Assembly: GCF_014534645.1 (NCBI RefSeq)
Contig: NZ_JACVQF010000005.1
Location: 1 to 34,254, forward strand
Direction: 5' to 3'
DNA length: 34,254 nt
Origin: Streptomyces griseicoloratus
Lineage (GTDB): Bacteria > Actinomycetota > Actinomycetes > Streptomycetales > Streptomycetaceae
The notes beneath the pieces were generated by a model that searched no databases, was not told where the DNA came from, and worked only from the letters and a program-made list of their open reading frames with translations. Made by a program: the position numbers and the translations under genes. Shown one piece after another: positions 1 through 9,669 of this stretch. Each line of letters opens with the position of its first letter. Position 1 is the stretch's first letter.

Positions 1-221
1 CGCGCTTCGTCGGCCTGTGCACGGGTTCGGCCGCTGCGGGGATGGTGCTCCGTCAGTGCCGGGGCCTGTGTCCCGTCGGTCTACGCATCGGTTCGGCCGC
101 CATGGCGAAGCCCGTCCGTCAGTGCCGGGGCCCGCGCTCCGCCCGTCTACGAGCCGGTTCGGCCGCCGCGGGGAAGGTTCTCCGTCAGCGCCGAGGCCTG
201 TGCTCCACCGGCCTCCGCCAC
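1..221. repeat. 66-bp tandem repeat (minisatellite), at least three copies
   Basis: Three consecutive 66-base units start with GGTTCGGCCGC at 24, 90 and 156. The end of a further unit lies at 1-23, so the array continues to the left of the window. All units share a central block close to CCGTCAGTGCCGGGGCC. Because 66 is divisible by three, each unit keeps the same frame on the minus strand and encodes a variant of ALTE-x3-R-x-GRT. Units 2 and 3 both carry a TAG stop at the same place. Unit 3 supplies the C-terminal codons and stop of the minus-strand decarboxylase, so the array looks like tandem duplication of that gene's 3' end. Confidence 0.85.
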
Positions 222-1547
222 GATTTCCTCCACCGACTGCGCCTCCCGGACCACGGCGAACGCGACACCGCCGGAGCCGTCCGCCGCGAACCCGTGCACC
301 GCGGGGCGCGCCAGCGAGTTGTACGCGTAGTGGTGGGCGAAGTAGTACGCCCCGGTGTCCAGCGCCGCCGCGTAGTCCCCCTGCTCCAGCAGCGGCAGCG
401 ACCGGCCCACCGCCAGCAGGTCGCCCGCGAAGCAGGCCGGTCCGGCCACGTCCTGCACCACGGCGGGCCCCTCCTTCGGCCGTCCCTTGCCGTCGTAGGC
501 GGCGATCCGCAGCGGCCACGCCCCCGGCGCGTACACCGTCCGCGTCGCGACCTGCACCCCCGCGTGCGTCACCGCGACCGCCCGGCCCCCGGCGCTCTTG
601 GCGTACTCCACCCGCGCCACCACCGTGCCGTGCTTGGCCAGCAGCGACCGCCCGAACTCGGTGACCAGGCCGTACCGCCCGTCGAACAGACCCGGCACCG
701 TCTCGCGCAGCACGCGCGCGTACTCGGCGTACGTCGGTGTCGTCGCCTCCGAGGTGAAGTTCACCGGCAGCCCGCCGCCGATGTCGAGCGTGTCGACCTG
801 CCGGCGGCCGGCCCGCTCGTTGATCTCCTCGGCGAGCGCGTAGGTCTCCCGCACGCCCTCGGCCATCAGCGTCAGCGGGATGCCCTGGGACCCGGTGTGC
901 GCGTGCAGCCGGGTCAGCCACGGCCGGTCCAGATACGCCCGGACCACCCACTCCCGGGCCCCCTCGTCACGCAGCGCCACCCCGAACTTCGAGGTCGCCG
1001 TCGCCGTCGACAGCGCCTCGATGGAGCCGCCGCCGACCTGCGGGTTCACCCGGATGCCCAGCGGTGAGCCGCTGGGCGCGGACCGCACGATCGCGTCGAT
1101 CCGGTCCAGCTCCTGCGGGTTGTCCGCGTTGACGGCGATGCCCAGGGCCAGCGCCTCGCGCAGCTCCTGAGGCGTCTTGGCGGGCGAGTCCAGCACCGTC
1201 CGCTCCGGTGGCACCCCCGCCGCGCGCGCCAGCGCCAGCTCGCCCGGGCTCGCGACCTCGGCGCCGATGCCTTCCTCGTCCAGCAGCCGCAGGACGGGCA
1301 CCAGCGGCGTCGCCTTCACCGCGAAGGCGTGCAGCACGCTCGTCCCGGGCGCGGTCACCGCCTCGAACGCCGCCCTCAGCGCCGCCGCCGACTCCCGGAT
1401 CCCGGCGACGTCGAGCAGTCCGACGATCGGGGCGTCGGGCCCGAGCAGGCCCTGTTCCACCGCTGCCCGCACCGCCTGGTCCCGGCGCGCGGCCCGCTCC
1501 GCGTCGGTACCGCCGAGGCCACCGCTCATGCCCGTGCCGTCGCTCAC
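147..1547 (-). CDS. PLP-dependent fold type III decarboxylase (diaminopimelate/ornithine decarboxylase-like)
   Basis: This 466-residue protein belongs to the alanine-racemase-fold group of PLP decarboxylases that includes LysA. Visible motifs, in order: AFAVKA with the probable PLP lysine K78, SKFG (186-189), HTGSQG (217-222), the phosphate-binding GGG of LDIGGGLPVNF (257-259), EFGR (297-300), CFAGD (372-376, the equivalent of CESGD that supplies a residue from the partner subunit), and DTGAYYFAHHYAYN near 397-410. The GTG at 1547 was chosen because GGAGG lies five bases upstream; in-frame ATGs at 1529, 1580 and 1622 lack this. The substrate cannot be read from sequence. The protein is shifted from canonical LysA (HTGS for HIGS, CFAGD for CESGD), so a dedicated lysine-pathway role is doubtful. 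It is divergent from the hut operon. Its last residues and stop lie in the 66-bp repeat. Confidence 0.85.
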   Translation of the reverse strand: MSDGTGMSGGLGGTDAERAARRDQAVRAAVEQGLLGPDAPIVGLLDVAGIRESAAALRAAFEAVTAPGTSVLHAFAVKATPLVPVLRLLDEEGIGAEVASPGELALARAAGVPPERTVLDSPAKTPQELREALALGIAVNADNPQELDRIDAIVRSAPSGSPLGIRVNPQVGGGSIEALSTATATSKFGVALRDEGAREWVVRAYLDRPWLTRLHAHTGSQGIPLTLMAEGVRETYALAEEINERAGRRQVDTLDIGGGLPVNFTSEATTPTYAEYARVLRETVPGLFDGRYGLVTEFGRSLLAKHGTVVARVEYAKSAGGRAVAVTHAGVQVATRTVYAPGAWPLRIAAYDGKGRPKEGPAVVQDVAGPACFAGDLLAVGRSLPLLEQGDYAAALDTGAYYFAHHYAYNSLARPAVHGFAADGSGGVAFAVVREAQSVEEIVAEAGGAQASALTENLPRGGRTGS

Positions 1548-1629
1548 ACGATCCTCCGTCCCCTCGCTGCCTGCACCCATGTCTCCCAGCCAAACACCCG
1601 CCACGCGCGCCCGCTGGCACACGCACGTA

Positions 1630-1665
1630 TTGACTAGCTCTATTCATGAAGTCAGGATGTGAATA
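1630..1665 (+). promoter_or_regulatory. Promoter of the hut operon with an overlapping inverted repeat
   Basis: A TTGACT -35 (1630-1635) is followed after 17 bases by CAGGAT (1653-1658), a good match to the Streptomyces housekeeping promoter. This predicts a start near 1665 and a leader of about 45 bases before hutU. TATTCA (1641-1646) and TGAATA (1660-1665) form an inverted repeat with a 13-base spacer that spans the -10 element. That is where a repressor would bind. The identity of any regulator is not shown. Confidence 0.6.
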
Positions 1666-1710
1666 ACCGCTGTAAACAATCCGCCGGGAGAAGCCACCAG
1701 GAGGCAGACC

Positions 1711-3371
<1,661 letters not shown>

Positions 3372-3375
<4 letters not shown>

Positions 3376-4589
3376 GCTTCCACAGCATGTGGGCGGAGCT
3401 GCTGCCGGTCGGCCGCAGCTCCGCCTCCGGCGGCTACCGCCGGTTCGCCTGGACCGGCGCCGACGCCGACTGCCGGGCCTGGTTCCGGGAGCAGGCGAAG
3501 GCGCGCGGACTGACGTACGAGGCCGACCGCAACGGCAACCAGTGGGCCTGGCTCGGGAACCCGGCCGAGGGCAACGCCGTCGTCACCGGGTCGCACCTGG
3601 ACTCGGTGCCCGACGGCGGCGCCTTCGACGGACCCCTCGGGGTCGTCTCCGCCTTCGCGGCCCTGGACGAACTGCGCGGAAGGGGAGCACGGGTCACCAG
3701 GCCGCTCGGCATCGTGAACTTCGGCGACGAGGAAGGCGCCCGCTTCGGCCTCGCCTGCGTCGGCTCCCGGCTCACCGCCGGCTCCCTCACCGTGGAGCAG
3801 GCCCACCGCCTGACCGACGCCGACGGGATCACCCTCCCGCAGGCCATGGAGGCCGCCGGGTACGACCCCGGCACCATCGGCCCCGACCCCGAGCGGCTCG
3901 ACCGCATCGGCGCCTTCGTCGAACTCCACGTCGAACAGGGCCGCGCCCTCGACCTCTCCGGCGACCGCATCGGCGTCGCCAGCGCCATCTGGCCGCACGG
4001 ACGCTGGCGGTTCGACTTCCGCGGCGAGGCCAACCACGCCGGCACCACCCGGCTCGCCGACCGGCGCGACCCCATGCTCGGCTACGCCGAGACCGTGCTC
4101 GCCGCCCGCCGGGAGGCCGAACTCGCCGGTGCCGTCGCCACCTTCGGCAAGATCGCCGTCGAGCCCAACGGCGTCAACGCGATCCCGTCCCTGGTGCGCG
4201 GCTGGCTCGACTCCCGGGCCGCCGACCAGGAGACCCTGGACGCCGTGGTCGGCGCGGTGGAGAAGGCGGCCCGGGACCACGCCGCCGCCCACGGCGTCGA
4301 CCTGGACGTCGAACGCGAGTCCTTCACCCCCGTCGTCGAGTTCGACCACGCCCTGCGCGACGAACTCGCCCGCATCCTGGGCAGCGGCACGGACCTGAAG
4401 GTGCCCGTCCTCGGCACCGGCGCCGGACACGACGCCGGAATCCTCTCCGGGCGCATTCCGACCGCCATGCTGTTCGTACGCAACCCCACCGGCGTCTCGC
4501 ACTCACCGGCCGAGCACGCGACCGAGGACGACTGCGTGGCCGGGGTGAGAGCGCTCGCCGACGTACTGGAAGGGCTGGCCTGCACGTGA
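3372..4589 (+). CDS. M20-family amidohydrolase (allantoate amidohydrolase/N-carbamoylase-like) in the hut operon
   Basis: A 405-residue binuclear metal amidohydrolase of the AllC / N-carbamoyl-amino-acid hydrolase branch of peptidase family M20. Motifs: [11 protein letters not shown] (H75, D77), D86, GDEEG (E120-E121, bridging/general-base pair), ELHVEQG (H186), NHAGTT (221-226, dimerisation/lid domain), GAGHDAG, and the C-terminal metal histidine in [13 protein letters not shown] (about 377). It starts with TTG at 3372, overlapping the hutU stop (TTGA); a downstream ATG at 3387 is a weaker alternative. Its stop in turn overlaps the hutF start. Such proteins are commonly labelled allantoate amidohydrolase. 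The position between hutU and hutF, and the absence of hutG, suggest instead hydrolysis of N-formyl-L-glutamate to glutamate plus formate. That role is an inference. Confidence 0.9.
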
Positions 4590-5935
4590 CCACCACCGAG
4601 TGGACCCGGACGTACTGGCTGGAGCACGCCTGGCTCGGCACCCACGTCGAGCCGGGCGTCGCCGTGGACGTGCGGGGCGGCCGCATCGCCGCCGTCCGCC
4701 AGGACATCCCCGCCCCGCCACCGGGCGCCGAGATCCTGCGCGGGCTGACGCTGCCCGGACTGGCCAACGCCCACAGCCACGCCTTCCACCGCGCCCTGCG
4801 CGGCACCGTCCAGGTGGGCTCCGGCACCTTCTGGACCTGGCGCGAGGTCATGTACTCCGTCGCCGACCGGCTGACCCCCGAGACGTACCACGAACTGGCC
4901 CGCGCGGTGTACGCCGAGATGGCCCTGGCCGGCATCACCGCCGTCGGCGAGTTCCACTACGTCCACCACGCCCCCGGCGGCACCCCCTACGCCGACCCCA
5001 ACGTGATGGGCGAGGCCCTGATCGAGGCCGCCGCCGAGGCCGGCATCCGCATCACCCTCCTCGACACCTGCTACCTGTCCTCCGGCTTCGGCGAGCCCCC
5101 GGGCGCCCACCAGCTCCGCTTCTCCGACGGGACGGCAGAGTCCTGGGCGCAACGCTGTTCAGTTCTCAAGGAACGGGATCACGCGCGGATCGGGGCCGCC
5201 GTCCACTCCGTACGGGCCGTGCCCGCCGACCAGTTGGCGACCGTGGCGCGGTGGGCCGAGGAGCGGCGGGCCCCGCTGCACGTGCACCTGTCGGAGCAGA
5301 CCGCCGAGAACGACGGCTGCCGCGACGCGCACGGATGCACCCCGGCCCAGCTGCTCGCCGACCACGGCGTCCTCGGGCCGCGCACCACCGGCGTCCACAA
5401 CACCCACCTCACCGACGAGGACATCGCGCTGATCGGCGGCAGCGGCACCGGCACCTGCATGTGCCCCACCACCGAACGGGACCTCGCCGACGGCATCGGA
5501 CCCGCCGCCGCCCTGCAGAGCGCCGGCTCCCCGCTCTCCCTCGGCTCCGACAGCCACGCCGTGATCGACCTGCTCGAAGAGGCCCGCGCCATGGAGCTCA
5601 ACGAGCGCCTGCGCACCCGCACCCGCGGCCACTGGACGGCCGCCGCCCTGCTGCGCGCCGCCACCGCCGACGGCCATGCCGCCCTCGGCTGGGACGACAC
5701 GGGCAGCATCGAGGCGGGCGCCCGCGCCGACCTCACCACGATCGCGCTGGACTCGGTCAGAACAGCGGGGCCGCTGCCCAGGCTCGGCGCCGAGACGGCC
5801 GTATTCGCCGCGACGGCGGCCGACGTACGGCACACGATCGTGGGCGGACGGCATGTCGTACGCGACGGGGCGCACACCCTCGTACCCGATGTCCCCGAGG
5901 CCCTCGCGCGGGCAGCCGAAGCCCTCCGCGACTGA
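4586..5935 (+). CDS. hutF: Formimidoylglutamate deiminase HutF
   Basis: HutF (449 residues) is an amidohydrolase-superfamily enzyme that converts N-formimino-L-glutamate to N-formyl-L-glutamate plus ammonia. It defines the five-step histidine pathway. Metal ligands are visible in [13 protein letters not shown] (H63, H65), in the HLSEQTAEN segment and in [24 protein letters not shown] (D322), the last being typical of HutF. The GTG at 4586 overlaps the previous stop as GTGA. A short AT-richer patch at 5156-5174 (codons TGT TCA GTT, then an imperfect GTTC/GAAC repeat) stands out against the surrounding codon use but stays in frame. The product requires a formylglutamate deformylase, for which the preceding gene is the candidate. 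Confidence 0.95.
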   Translation: MTTTEWTRTYWLEHAWLGTHVEPGVAVDVRGGRIAAVRQDIPAPPPGAEILRGLTLPGLANAHSHAFHRALRGTVQVGSGTFWTWREVMYSVADRLTPETYHELARAVYAEMALAGITAVGEFHYVHHAPGGTPYADPNVMGEALIEAAAEAGIRITLLDTCYLSSGFGEPPGAHQLRFSDGTAESWAQRCSVLKERDHARIGAAVHSVRAVPADQLATVARWAEERRAPLHVHLSEQTAENDGCRDAHGCTPAQLLADHGVLGPRTTGVHNTHLTDEDIALIGGSGTGTCMCPTTERDLADGIGPAAALQSAGSPLSLGSDSHAVIDLLEEARAMELNERLRTRTRGHWTAAALLRAATADGHAALGWDDTGSIEAGARADLTTIALDSVRTAGPLPRLGAETAVFAATAADVRHTIVGGRHVVRDGAHTLVPDVPEALARAAEALRD

Positions 5936-5976
5936 CAACCGCCCGCCCCAGCCCCCACCAGGACGCCACGGACACC

Positions 5977-7152
5977 ATGAGCAGCAGCACCGTCATCACC
6001 AACATCGCCGCGCTGGTCACCAACGACCCCTCCCTCGGTGACAACTCCCCCCTCGGACTGGTCCGGGACGCGGCCGTCGTCATCGACGGCGACCGCGTCG
6101 CGTGGACCGGTGAATCAAGCAAAGCACCCGCCACTGACAATCGCCTCGACGCCGAAGGCCGGGCGGTGCTCCCCGGCTTCGTCGACTCCCACTCCCACCT
6201 CCTCTTCGCGGGCGACCGCACCGAGGAGTTCAACGCCCGCATGTCCGGCCGCCCCTACGGCGCCGGCGGCATCCGCACCACCGTCGCCGCCACCCGCGCC
6301 GCGAGCGACGAGGAACTGGAGGCGGGCCTCACCCGCTACCTCGCGGAGGCCCTGCGCCAGGGCACCACGACCTTCGAGACCAAGTCCGGATACGGCCTGA
6401 CCGTCGCCGACGAGTCCCGCGCCCTGCGCATCGCCGCCCGCCACACCGACGAGGTCACCTACCTCGGCGCCCACATCGTCGCCCCCGAGCACGCCGACGA
6501 CCCGGCCGCCTACGTCGGGCTCGTCACCGGCGAGATGCTCGACGCCTGCGCCCCGCACGCCCGCTGGATCGACGTCTTCTGCGAGAAGGGCGCCTTCGAC
6601 GGCGACCAGGCCCGTGCCATCCTCACCGCCGGCAAGGCCAAGGGCCTGCACCCCCGCATCCACGCCAACCAGCTCTCCTACGGCCCCGGCGTGCAGCTCG
6701 CCGTCGAACTCGACGCCGCCAGCGCCGACCACTGCACCCACCTCACCGACGCCGACGTGGACGCCCTCGCCAACAGCCGCACGGTCGCGACCCTGCTGCC
6801 CGGCGCCGAGTTCTCCACCCGCGCCGAGTGGCCGGACGCCCGCCGTCTGCTCGACGCCGGCGTCACGGTCGCGCTGTCCACGGACTGCAACCCCGGCTCG
6901 TCCTTCACTTCCTCCGTCCCCTTCTGCATCGCCCTGGCCGTACGGGACATGGGGATGACACCGGACGAGGCGGTGTGGTCGGCCACCGCGGGCGGGGCGG
7001 CGGCACTGCGCCGCGACGACATCGGCCGCCTCACCCCGGGCGCCTTCGCGGACCTGACCCTCCTCGACGCCCCGAGCCACGTCCACCTGGCCTACCGGCC
7101 CGGAGTACCGCTGGTCGCCGGGGTGTGGCGGCGGGGCGTCCGGGTGGTGTGA
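5977..7152 (+). CDS. hutI: Imidazolonepropionase HutI
   Basis: HutI (391 residues) opens the imidazolone ring of 4-imidazolone-5-propionate to give N-formimino-L-glutamate. It is a cytoplasmic mononuclear metal amidohydrolase. The sequence shows [12 protein letters not shown] with metal ligands H72 and H74, the substrate loop [41 protein letters not shown] (H229), and [13 protein letters not shown] with the metal-binding aspartate near 303. The ATG at 5977 lies 41 bases after hutF; only a weak CAGGA is present at a longish distance upstream. It is the last gene of the operon and is followed by a strong hairpin. Confidence 0.96.
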   Translation: MSSSTVITNIAALVTNDPSLGDNSPLGLVRDAAVVIDGDRVAWTGESSKAPATDNRLDAEGRAVLPGFVDSHSHLLFAGDRTEEFNARMSGRPYGAGGIRTTVAATRAASDEELEAGLTRYLAEALRQGTTTFETKSGYGLTVADESRALRIAARHTDEVTYLGAHIVAPEHADDPAAYVGLVTGEMLDACAPHARWIDVFCEKGAFDGDQARAILTAGKAKGLHPRIHANQLSYGPGVQLAVELDAASADHCTHLTDADVDALANSRTVATLLPGAEFSTRAEWPDARRLLDAGVTVALSTDCNPGSSFTSSVPFCIALAVRDMGMTPDEAVWSATAGGAAALRRDDIGRLTPGAFADLTLLDAPSHVHLAYRPGVPLVAGVWRRGVRVV

Positions 7153-7174
7153 CCGGCAGGAGCCCATGCGCAAA

Positions 7175-7201
7175 GCCTCCGGGAGCGGTGCTCCCGGAGG
7201 C
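7175..7201. terminator. Hairpin terminator between hutI and sigI
   Basis: A perfect 12-bp stem, GCCTCCGGGAGC / GCTCCCGGAGGC, encloses a 3-base loop. There is no T-tract, as is usual in Streptomyces. It sits between two converging genes and can act in both directions. Confidence 0.8.
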
Positions 7202-7218
7202 CGGCACGAGTCAGGAAT

Positions 7219-7237
7219 CCCTTCCTTCACGGAAGGG
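7219..7237. terminator. Second small hairpin before the sigI stop
   Basis: CCCTTCC and GGAAGGG pair as a 7-bp stem with a 5-base loop. It lies a few bases beyond the sigI stop codon, in series with the longer hairpin. Confidence 0.5.
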
Positions 7238-7243
7238 CGGCAG

Positions 7244-8158
7244 TCAGTCCTCGACCGTCAGCGCCTTGCGCAGCCGTACCAGCGTGCGTGAGAGCAGCCG
7301 GGAGACGTGCATCTGTGAGATGCCCAGCTCGTCACCGATCTCCGACTGGGTCATGCCGGCGACGAAACGCAGGGAGAGGATCTTCCGGTCCCGGGGCGGG
7401 AGTTCGGCGATCAGCGGCTTCAGTGACTCGACGTACTCGATGCCCTCGAGTCCGTGGTCCTCGTACCCGATGCGGTCCGCGAGCGCGCCCTCGGCGTCGT
7501 CCTCCTCCGGCTGGGCGTCCAGCGAGGAGGCGGTGTAGGCGTTGGACGCCGCCATGCCCTCGACGACCTCGTCGTCGGACAGGCCGAGGTGCTCGGCCAG
7601 TTCGGCCACCGTCGGGGCGCGGTCGAGCCGCTGGGCCAGCTCGTCGCCGGCCTTGGCCAGGTCGAGCCGGAGCTCCTGGAGGCGGCGCGGGACGCGCACG
7701 GACCAGGAGGTGTCGCGGAAGAACCGCTTGATCTCGCCGATGATGGTCGGCATCGCGAACGTGGGGAACTCGACACCGCGGGAGAGTTCGAACCGGTCGA
7801 TCGCCTTGATCAGGCCGATCGTGCCGACCTGGATGATGTCCTCCATCGGCTCGCTGCGCGAGCGGAAGCGGGAGGCGGCGAACTTGACCAGGGCGAGGTT
7901 GAGCTCGACGAGCGTGTTGCGCACGTACGAGTACTCGTGGGTGCCTTCCTCCAGCGATTCCAGCCGCTCGAAGAGGGTCTTGGACAGGGCCCGGGCGTCG
8001 GCCGGAGCCACCTCGTCGTAAGCGGGGATGTCCGGAAGCCCGGCGAGGGCGCCGTCGAACCCGGCGCCTGTGTCTTGGTGCTCGATGGGATCCAGATGTT
8101 CCGGAGGGGGTGTCGACGTCGCTTCATGGGTACGCGATCCGTCGAGCCGGGGTGACAT
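7244..8158 (-). CDS. sigI: RNA polymerase sigma factor of the SigB/SigF/SigI class
   Basis: A 304-residue group 3 sigma factor. Region 2 is clear (LVKFAASRFRSRSEPMEDIIQ, with GLIKAIDRFELSRGVEF and FPTFAMPTIIGEIKRFFRD for -10 recognition), followed by region 3 (RAPTVAELAEHLGLS) and region 4 (ELPPRDRKILSLRFVAGMTQ, then an SEIGDELGISQMHVSRLLSR helix-turn-helix). The ATG at 8158 was chosen because GGAGG lies five bases upstream; the frame stays open to 8230. The divergent neighbours encode an anti-anti-sigma and an anti-sigma factor, the arrangement of the S. coelicolor sigI-arsI-prsI partner-switching system, which was described in connection with osmotic stress. The symbol rests on family and context; other SigB paralogues exist in Streptomyces. 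A possible TTGCGG-N18-TAGGGC promoter lies at 8291-8262 on the minus strand, but this is weak. Confidence 0.9.
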   Translation of the reverse strand: MSPRLDGSRTHEATSTPPPEHLDPIEHQDTGAGFDGALAGLPDIPAYDEVAPADARALSKTLFERLESLEEGTHEYSYVRNTLVELNLALVKFAASRFRSRSEPMEDIIQVGTIGLIKAIDRFELSRGVEFPTFAMPTIIGEIKRFFRDTSWSVRVPRRLQELRLDLAKAGDELAQRLDRAPTVAELAEHLGLSDDEVVEGMAASNAYTASSLDAQPEEDDAEGALADRIGYEDHGLEGIEYVESLKPLIAELPPRDRKILSLRFVAGMTQSEIGDELGISQMHVSRLLSRTLVRLRKALTVED

Positions 8159-8314
8159 GATGTCCTCCATCGTTCTCGGCATACGGCTGCCGAAGCCAAT
8201 GACGTGCACTGCGGTGTGCGGCGCCTCCAAAGCCGGCCGTGTCGGTTACGTGTTCCTACTAGCCCTACCGGGTTTACCGAGCCCACCGCAAGTGTGTTCT
8301 GTGCAGGTGTGTCC

Positions 8315-8338
8315 GTTTATGTGCGGTTGTTCGGGTGT
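8315..8338 (+). promoter_or_regulatory. SigB-type promoter candidate upstream of the anti-anti-sigma gene
   Basis: GTTT (8315-8318), 14 bases, then GGGTGT (8333-8338) fits the Streptomyces SigB-class consensus (GTTT, N14-17, GGGTAT/C) at all but one or two positions. Transcription would start near 8345, about 65 bases before the start codon. The same motif with the same spacing recurs at 8878-8901. Confidence 0.5.
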
Positions 8339-8409
8339 CGAAGGGCGTAGCGAAGGCGTAGTGTTCGAGGGCGTCAGGAGCAGTCACGACCCCGGGAGAG
8401 AGAGACGGC

Positions 8410-8787
8410 ATGGACCGCGGGACGGTCGGCAGCGCACAGTCGGGCCGGCTTCTGGTGGAGGTGCGGGAAGATGGCCACAGCGCCGTCGTGACTCCGGCGG
8501 GTGAGTTGGATCACCACACCGCCGACCTGTTGCGCGAGCCGCTGGAGGAGTGCCTCGCCAAGGGATTCAACCGGCTCGTCGTCGACTGCTCGCGCCTGGA
8601 GTTCTGCGACTCCACAGGACTCAACGTCCTGCTCGGGGCGCGGCTGAAGGCGGAGGCCGCGGGGGGCGGCGTGCACCTGGTGGGGATGCAGCCCGTGGTG
8701 GCGCGCGTGTTCGAGATCACCGGGGCGGAGGCAGTCTTCACCGTCCATGACACGCTTGAGGCGGCCCTGGCCGACGAGGCCGACTGA
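8410..8787 (+). CDS. arsI: Anti-anti-sigma factor (STAS domain)
   Basis: A 125-residue single-domain STAS protein of the SpoIIAA/RsbV family. The unphosphorylated form binds the anti-sigma kinase and frees the sigma factor. Phosphorylation at the conserved serine S68 in FCDSTGLNVLL switches it off. The PAGELDHHTADLLREPLEE segment (29-47) is the usual N-terminal strand-helix unit. A purine-rich GGGAGAGAGAGACGGC precedes the ATG. It is divergent from the sigma gene and followed 264 bases later by the anti-sigma gene. The name arsI is assigned from context with sigI. Confidence 0.88.
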   Translation: MDRGTVGSAQSGRLLVEVREDGHSAVVTPAGELDHHTADLLREPLEECLAKGFNRLVVDCSRLEFCDSTGLNVLLGARLKAEAAGGGVHLVGMQPVVARVFEITGAEAVFTVHDTLEAALADEAD

Positions 8788-8810
8788 ACCGTCCCCGCCC
8801 CGCCCCGATC

Positions 8811-8837
8811 CGCCCCGCGCCGGGCGGAAACGGGGCG
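8811..8837 (+). terminator. Weak hairpin after the anti-anti-sigma gene
   Basis: CGCCCCG (8811-8817) and CGGGGCG (8831-8837) can pair around a 13-base loop shortly after the stop codon. It could reduce read-through into the anti-sigma gene, which has its own candidate promoter downstream of this hairpin. Confidence 0.3.
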
Positions 8838-8877
8838 CGTGCGGCCCGTGGGGACCGGCGATCGCCCCTCGTCCTGT

Positions 8878-8901
8878 GTTTCGTGCCCAATACAGGGGTG
8901 T
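8878..8901 (+). promoter_or_regulatory. SigB-type promoter candidate upstream of the anti-sigma gene
   Basis: GTTT (8878-8881), 14 bases, then GGGTGT (8896-8901). This repeats both hexamers and the spacing of the motif at 8315-8338. The two copies together are stronger evidence than either alone that the locus is read by a SigB-class sigma factor, possibly SigI itself. The predicted leader is about 140 bases. Confidence 0.5.
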
Positions 8902-9051
8902 TCTGTCGGTCCGCTCGGGCAGGAGACACCCTGAACCTGTCGGCTGCCCGGGCCGGGACACCGGGGCGGACTGCATCGCCGCCGTATATGGCGTGACCGA
9001 CTGTGTACGACTTTGAGACATGAACTGGTGAATCGGTGAGGTGAAGCGCTG

Positions 9052-9606
9052 ATGAGCACCACCCGGCCCTACTCGCCGGGCGACCGCGGTCCGGAGCCCA
9101 GCGGCGCTTCCGCGGCATCCGAGGGGGGCGCGTCCGCGACCGGGGAGTCCGAAGGGACGGTGCCCGTGGCCGCCGTCCCCACGGGGCACGCCGCCGGCCG
9201 GCAGGTCCGCAGGCTGAGCCTCGACGGTCAGAGCGGCGTCGTGCCGCTCGCCCGTGACTTCACCCGCCAGGCGCTGTACGCCTGGGGCTGGCTGCCCTCC
9301 GCCACCGCCGACCAGCGCGCCGCCGCCGAGGACGTCCTGCTCGTCGTGTCCGAGCTGGTCACCAACGCCTGCCTGCACGCCGAGGGGCCGGACGAGCTGT
9401 GGATCACCTGCGACAGGAAGGTGATCCGGCTGGAGGTCTCCGACCGCGGCACGGGCCAGCCGGCCCCCCGCACCCCGCACCGTGCCGGGCGCCCCGGCGG
9501 CCACGGCATGTTCATCGTGCAGCGGCTCTGCCTGGACTGGGGCGTCATACGGACCCCCGGCGTCGCGGGCAAGACGGTGTGGGCGGAACTGGGCGCACCG
9601 GCGTAG
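9052..9606 (+). CDS. prsI: Anti-sigma factor, HATPase/serine kinase (RsbW-like)
   Basis: A 184-residue GHKL-ATPase of the RsbW/SpoIIAB class. It would bind the sigma factor and phosphorylate the STAS partner. The first 50 residues are a low-complexity Ser/Gly/Glu-rich extension. The Bergerat fold follows: N box VSELVTNACLHA (E101, N105), G1 box SDRGTG (130-135) and G2 box GGHGMFIV (149-156). GGTGAGG precedes the ATG. Unlike typical rsbV-rsbW-sigB operons, its gene does not overlap its antagonist, and it has its own SigB-like promoter candidate. The name prsI follows from context. Confidence 0.87.
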   Translation: MSTTRPYSPGDRGPEPSGASAASEGGASATGESEGTVPVAAVPTGHAAGRQVRRLSLDGQSGVVPLARDFTRQALYAWGWLPSATADQRAAAEDVLLVVSELVTNACLHAEGPDELWITCDRKVIRLEVSDRGTGQPAPRTPHRAGRPGGHGMFIVQRLCLDWGVIRTPGVAGKTVWAELGAPA

Positions 9607-9641
9607 CGCCCGTCGGCCCCGGCTGACAGCAGCGCCCACGC

Positions 9642-9669
9642 ACGCCCCCTCGGCACCCCGAGGGGGCGT
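9642..9669 (+). terminator. Terminator of the anti-sigma gene
   Basis: A perfect 12-bp stem, ACGCCCCCTCGG / CCGAGGGGGCGT, closes a 4-base loop (CACC). It begins 35 bases after the stop codon. Confidence 0.85.

Noticed and set aside
1-221. CRISPR array
   Set aside because: The 66-bp units are contiguous and diverged along their whole length, with no constant repeat alternating with unique spacers.
8159-8230. Longer N-terminus for the sigma factor starting at 8230
   Set aside because: The extra residues do not resemble the family and the ATG at 8158 has an excellent GGAGG, while 8230 has none.
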